Assembly: GCA_902806375.1 (NCBI GenBank) | Contig: CADCWK010000056.1 | Coordinates: 1 to 9,842 of the forward strand | DNA length: 9,842 bases | Direction of reading: 5' to 3' | DNA from: an uncultured Thermomicrobiales bacterium | GTDB lineage: Bacteria; Chloroflexota; Chloroflexia; Thermomicrobiales; UBA6265 | Shown here: piece after piece, positions 5,021 to 9,842 of the stretch | How the letters are laid out: every line of letters begins with the position of its first letter | Numbering within the stretch: the stretch's first letter is position 1 | Notes under the pieces: model-generated | The model's input: the letters and a program-made list of their open reading frames with translations, nothing else | Databases searched by the model: none | What the model was told of the DNA's origin: nothing | Translations under genes and position numbers: made by a program

Positions 5021-6988
5021 TCAGCCGAGATGGATCGCGGGGCGTCGCTGGGGATCCGGCTCGGCCTGGCGAAGGATCTCGTGCGTCAGTGGGGCGATGT
5101 CGCCCTCGCCGAACAGGACGAACCGGGCGAGGTACTTGAGTGGGTTGCCCTCGGTCCAGCCGAAGTAGACGTGGGGTTTCCTGCCGGTGCGGTCACGGAG
5201 GTCGAGCAGCACGGCGGCGATCGTGTTGGGGACGGCGGCCCCTTCGGCCCGCAGCACCCGGAACTCGTTGATCTGGACGCCCTTGATCCGGACGGTCTGG
5301 GAGAATTCCGAGGCGTCCGGGACGTTCACCTCCAGGAACAGGACCGGGTCGCGCAGCGGGATGTGGCTGGCCTCCCGCTCCTCGCGCTCCTTGATCAGGT
5401 ACTCACGCTTGGAACGACCGTCCGGGTTGTTGGCGATGATGCGGATCTCCCGGGCTTGCTGCGTCGTCTCCCGGATGAACCGCTCGGCCGTCTTGTCCAG
5501 CACGACCCGGGTGACGCGCAGCTCGGTCGACCGCCAGACGCGGGAGACCAGCGAGATGGCGACGATCGCCCCGATGAAGATCAGGGCGATGCCCAGCCCC
5601 TCGGGACGCTCGACGATGGTCACGATCGTCGTGTAGATGAAGATCACGGCGATCGTGCCGAACATGAGCACGCCCCGCGCGTCCTGATGACGGCGGGCCG
5701 ACAGCGTCACGGCGATGGTGGCGGAGGTGATGATGGCGAGGACACCCGTCGCGTAGGCGCCCGCCTGGCTGTCGACATCGGCGCTGAACAGGATCGTGAC
5801 GATGAAGCAGACCAGGGTGAAGATGAGCACGAGCGGTCCGGTCGCGAGGGCCCAGTCGGGCGCCATCCCGTAGCGGGGCAGATACCGGGGGACGATGTTC
5901 AGCAGGCCAGCCAGCGCGGACGCCCCCGCGAACCACAGGATCATGACGGTGCTGACGTCGTAGGCCGTCCCGAAGATGTCGCCCAGGTACTGATGGGCGA
6001 GGTACGACAGCGCCCGGCCGTTGGCCTCGCCACCGCGCTCGAACGCCTCCTCCGGGATCAGGGTGATCGTGACGAGGCTGCTCGCCAGCAGCATCACGCT
6101 CATGATGGAGGCCGCCGCCGTCAGCAGTTTCTTCGAGTTGCGGATGCGCCCGACCGGACGGGTGGGCGTGTCCTCGGCCGTGCCCTTGACCAGGGGCATG
6201 ACGAGGACGCCCGTCTCGAACCCGGACAGCCCCAGCGCCAGCGCGGGGAACAGGACGAGGGCCGTCCCGAGGATCAGGAACGGGTTCTCGTAACTGGCCG
6301 TGAGATTGTTCTGCCAGTCGGACAGCAGTTCAGGCCGCTGGGCGAGCTGGACGAAGCCCGTAACCAGGACGACCGTGTTCAGGAGCAGGAACGACACGAC
6401 CAGGACGACCGCGGTCGAGATCGCCTCGCCGAACCCCTTCAGGAAGACGGCCCCGAGCAGGCTGATCAGCACGAGCGTCACCGCGATCTCATGCCCATGC
6501 AGGAAGTCCGTCAGCGGGTTCTCGACGATGTGAGCCGTCGCGTCAGCCGCCGAGAGGGTGATCGTGATGATGAACCCGGTGACCACGAAGCCGATCAGCG
6601 CCAGGACGAACAGCTTGCCCTGCCACCACGGCAGCAGGCGCTCCAGCATGGAGATCGACCCGTCGCCGTTCGGACTCTTGCTGGCGACGCGCTTGTACAT
6701 CGGCAGGGCGCCGAACAGCGTGATCAGGACCAGCACGAGGGTGGCGACCGGCGACAGAACACCGGCGGCCAAGGCGGCGATGCCCGGCTGGTAGCCGAGT
6801 GTGGAGAAGTAGTCGACGCCGGTCAGGCAGACGACTTTCCACCACGGGTAGGTCTCGTTGTCTCGCTTGCGGGCGTGGGGTCCGGGAAGGCTGCGGGAGT
6901 GTCCCTGCAACAGCCAGGACCTCGCGCGTTCCCGTGGCGGGGCCGTCGGCGGCGGGGCAACCCCCGTCGTCAGTGCGTGTCTCTTCAT
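5021..6988 (-). CDS. APC-superfamily permease (amino-acid/cation transporter type) with C-terminal soluble domain
   Basis: From the ATG at 6988 the product is 655 residues. After a Pro/Arg-rich N-terminus comes the conserved entry block ETYPWWKVVCLTGVDYFSTL (45-64) with GYQPGIA following, then about 12 hydrophobic segments (roughly 51-75, 78-95, 126-147, 168-184, 190-215, 235-256, 288-311, 345-366, 384-402, 408-428, 440-458, 465-482). The SGFETGV motif (255-261) is the kind of unwound-helix segment APC carriers use for substrate. Residues about 485-655 are charged and soluble, with a predicted cytoplasmic alpha/beta domain ending HVYFGWTEGNP (606-616). Substrate is unknown: amino acid or cation are both possible. 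The start is uncertain: ATG 7066, ATG 6988 and TTG 6910 are all in frame; only TTG 6910 has an SD-like GAGG (9 nt), and an extended -10-like TGGCATACT lies at 7103-7095. The core begins near 6860 whichever is used. It lies downstream of the stress-protein gene on the same strand. Confidence 0.88.
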   Translation of the reverse strand: MKRHALTTGVAPPPTAPPRERARSWLLQGHSRSLPGPHARKRDNETYPWWKVVCLTGVDYFSTLGYQPGIAALAAGVLSPVATLVLVLITLFGALPMYKRVASKSPNGDGSISMLERLLPWWQGKLFVLALIGFVVTGFIITITLSAADATAHIVENPLTDFLHGHEIAVTLVLISLLGAVFLKGFGEAISTAVVLVVSFLLLNTVVLVTGFVQLAQRPELLSDWQNNLTASYENPFLILGTALVLFPALALGLSGFETGVLVMPLVKGTAEDTPTRPVGRIRNSKKLLTAAASIMSVMLLASSLVTITLIPEEAFERGGEANGRALSYLAHQYLGDIFGTAYDVSTVMILWFAGASALAGLLNIVPRYLPRYGMAPDWALATGPLVLIFTLVCFIVTILFSADVDSQAGAYATGVLAIITSATIAVTLSARRHQDARGVLMFGTIAVIFIYTTIVTIVERPEGLGIALIFIGAIVAISLVSRVWRSTELRVTRVVLDKTAERFIRETTQQAREIRIIANNPDGRSKREYLIKEREEREASHIPLRDPVLFLEVNVPDASEFSQTVRIKGVQINEFRVLRAEGAAVPNTIAAVLLDLRDRTGRKPHVYFGWTEGNPLKYLARFVLFGEGDIAPLTHEILRQAEPDPQRRPAIHLG

Positions 6989-7261
6989 CCGGGCTGGGGT
7001 CGCGCTTTCTGGTCTGAGAGGACATCTCGTCGGACCGGTGACCGGACGGACGGTGTCCGGGGCCATGTGAGGAGTCAACGGGCGACAGCCGCAGAGTATG
7101 CCACGCTCGGGTCCATGGTGCCGTCCCGGGACCAGCGGGCCGAGGACCTGGGAGCACTGAGCGGTGATCCCGTTCCGGATTGCTGAGCGCCTGAGGCGGC
7201 CCGCGACGATATCGCCGTCGAGTGGCCCGCCGCTGGGGGCGTCTGGCCCCGTCGATGGCGC
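6989..7261. other. Gap between universal stress protein and permease genes
   Basis: It holds no separate gene. On the minus strand TGGCATACT (7103-7095) resembles an extended -10 element and could start a permease transcript near 7088, which would make the ATG at 7066 usable. Only a weak 5-bp stem (7236-7240/7246-7250) lies after the stress-protein stop, so readthrough from that gene into the permease is also possible. Confidence 0.4.
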
Positions 7262-8194
7262 TCAGCCCTCCGGCACCGGGTCGACGGTGGTGTGGTCCGC
7301 GGACCGGGTCCGGTCGTGGACGACGAGGACGGGGGAGGGGGCATGGCGGACCAGTTGCTCGGCGACGCTCGGATCGACCAGACGGCGGAGGCCGGCATTG
7401 CCCCGGGAGGCGACGACGACGATGTCGGCCGGGTCGGCGAACTCGACCAGGGCCGGGATGGTGTCGCCGATGACGACCCGGTGCTGGACCACCAGCCCGT
7501 CGGCCCCGAGCCGCTGCTCATGCCGGCGGAGGTAAGCAGTGGCCTGATCGATGGCCGTGGCGACGGCGTCCCGGCCGGCCGGTTGGTCGTCGGCCGCGGC
7601 GGTGTCGGGCTCCTGGCTGAACGGCGCTCCCTCGAGGTCTTCCTGGTCGACGACGTGGACCAGCAAGACCGGACAGCCCAGTGTCGTCGCCAGCGATCGG
7701 GCGACGGGGATCGCCCGCTCGGCGCCGTCTCCGCCGTCCAGTGGCACAATCACCCGCTGGGGGTAGCGCAGGTCGTGATCCGGCCGGAGCACCAGGGTCG
7801 GCCGGACGCCACGGCGCGCGACCTCGTCGGCGACGCTGCCAAACAGGGCCCGCCCGGCGACCCCGCGGCCGCGGGTCGTCAGGACGATCAGGTCCGCTGA
7901 CTCGCTGGCCGCGATCAGTTCGTCGACCGGATCGCCGGAGCGGATCTCGACGGTCAGACCCGTGTCGGACGCGGCCCGTCCCATCGCGCTCCGCGCCGCC
8001 GTCCGCATCCGGGCGACCAGCTCCGCCCGCTCCGCCTCCGGGATCCCCTCGGGCCGGACGGGCCGGTTGAACGGCCCGCCGGTCTCGACGACATGGACTA
8101 CCCGGTAGACCCTCGCGGCGAGATGCCGGGCGAACGCGGCGGCGGTCAGCGCCGCCGGGGACCCATCCAGGGCGATGGCGATCTGCTGGTACAC
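7262..8194 (-). CDS. Universal stress protein with two UspA domains
   Basis: A 310-residue cytoplasmic protein made of two UspA domains (about 1-138 and 145-295), the common tandem architecture. Domain 1 opens YQQIAIALDGS (2-12) and carries a near-consensus nucleotide loop, TTRG (106-109), nine residues, then GS (119-120), with the first Gly of G-x2-G-x9-G(S/T) replaced by Thr. Domain 2 opens RVIVPLDGG (147-155) but its loop reads ASRG (262-265), nine residues, then PS (275-276), so the phosphate-binding Gly is lost. Domain 1 may bind ATP; domain 2 probably does not. The GTG at 8194 is chosen because the UspA strand begins at the next residues and a G-rich AGGGGGG lies just upstream; the frame continues upstream through a hairpin and is not coding. 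It precedes the permease on the same strand and is divergent from the carboxylase gene. Stress proteins of this type often modulate transporters or kinases; that role here is inference. Confidence 0.92.
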   Translation of the reverse strand: MYQQIAIALDGSPAALTAAAFARHLAARVYRVVHVVETGGPFNRPVRPEGIPEAERAELVARMRTAARSAMGRAASDTGLTVEIRSGDPVDELIAASESADLIVLTTRGRGVAGRALFGSVADEVARRGVRPTLVLRPDHDLRYPQRVIVPLDGGDGAERAIPVARSLATTLGCPVLLVHVVDQEDLEGAPFSQEPDTAAADDQPAGRDAVATAIDQATAYLRRHEQRLGADGLVVQHRVVIGDTIPALVEFADPADIVVVASRGNAGLRRLVDPSVAEQLVRHAPSPVLVVHDRTRSADHTTVDPVPEG

Positions 8195-8269
8195 GGACCC
8201 CCCTGCTGACGGCGCCGAGTCCGTGCGCCGGCCTCGATCACTGGGTATCGTCCCGTCAGGATAGCCTGA

Positions 8270-8306
8270 ACCCAACCGGCAGGCGGCAAACGCCTGCCGG
8301 TTGGGT
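8270..8306. repeat. 16-bp perfect inverted repeat in the usp/carboxylase divergent region
   Basis: Positions 8270-8285 and 8291-8306 are perfect reverse complements around the loop GCAAA. The site lies 75 nt upstream of the stress-protein start and 61 nt upstream of the carboxylase start, so it is in the promoter or leader of both genes, not at a gene end. It could be a regulator-binding site, an attenuator or leader hairpin, or a terminator insulating the two units. No clear sigma-70 promoter pair was found by eye in this 173-nt gap. Confidence 0.7.
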
Positions 8307-8367
8307 AAGATTCCGCCTGGCCCCGCCGATCGGGGACCATGCCGCACCTGACCGGAACGGACGACGT

Positions 8368-9842
<1,475 letters not shown>

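Noticed and set aside
5030..7186. 718-codon open frame on the plus strand
   Set aside because: Fully antisense to the permease, which has clear membrane segments and family motifs. The antisense product is Asp/Gln/Arg repeats without any fold, a typical GC-rich shadow.
7236..7250. Possible terminator after the universal stress protein
   Set aside because: Only a 5-bp stem without a U-tract; too weak to call.

Overview
The window is GC-rich double-stranded bacterial DNA carrying eight protein genes, two of them cut by the window ends. High GC, GTG starts, F420-type luciferase-like oxidoreductases, a monofunctional proline dehydrogenase and a biotin-dependent acyl-CoA carboxylase suggest a Chloroflexota (Thermomicrobia-like) or actinobacterial genome. 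I lean towards Thermomicrobia/Sphaerobacter-like from the overall gene style, but the window has no rRNA or marker gene to settle it.

Layout, left to right. (1) 1-556, minus: N-terminal 185 codons of a Gfo/Idh/MocA dehydrogenase, with its own promoter and a strong SD. (2) 807-1484, minus: an unusual protein with two cold-shock domains joined by a Gly/Ser/Tyr-rich linker. A 20-bp perfect hairpin follows it, and a leader of about 170 nt precedes it with a candidate promoter, a 24-nt palindrome and a duplicated SD-like 9-mer. (3) 2001-4788, plus: proline dehydrogenase followed by two luciferase-like (LLM) oxidoreductases, probably co-transcribed at least in part. (4) 4789-5020: convergent intergenic region with two terminator-like hairpins. 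(5) 5021-8194, minus: a two-domain universal stress protein followed by a 12-TM APC-type permease with a soluble C-terminal domain. (6) 8195-8367: divergent intergenic region with a 16-bp perfect hairpin. (7) 8368-9842, plus: the beta (carboxyltransferase) subunit of an acetyl/propionyl-CoA carboxylase, cut by the right end.

Functionally the window mixes central catabolism (proline oxidation, acyl-CoA carboxylation, a sugar-type dehydrogenase, flavin/F420 oxidoreductases) with stress functions (RNA chaperone, universal stress protein) and transport. I see no mobile element, CRISPR array, tRNA, rRNA, toxin-antitoxin pair or defence system. The most unusual items are the tandem cold-shock protein with its structured leader, the hairpin between the usp and carboxylase genes, and a specificity-position substitution in the carboxylase. 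I do not see evidence for a wholly new system.
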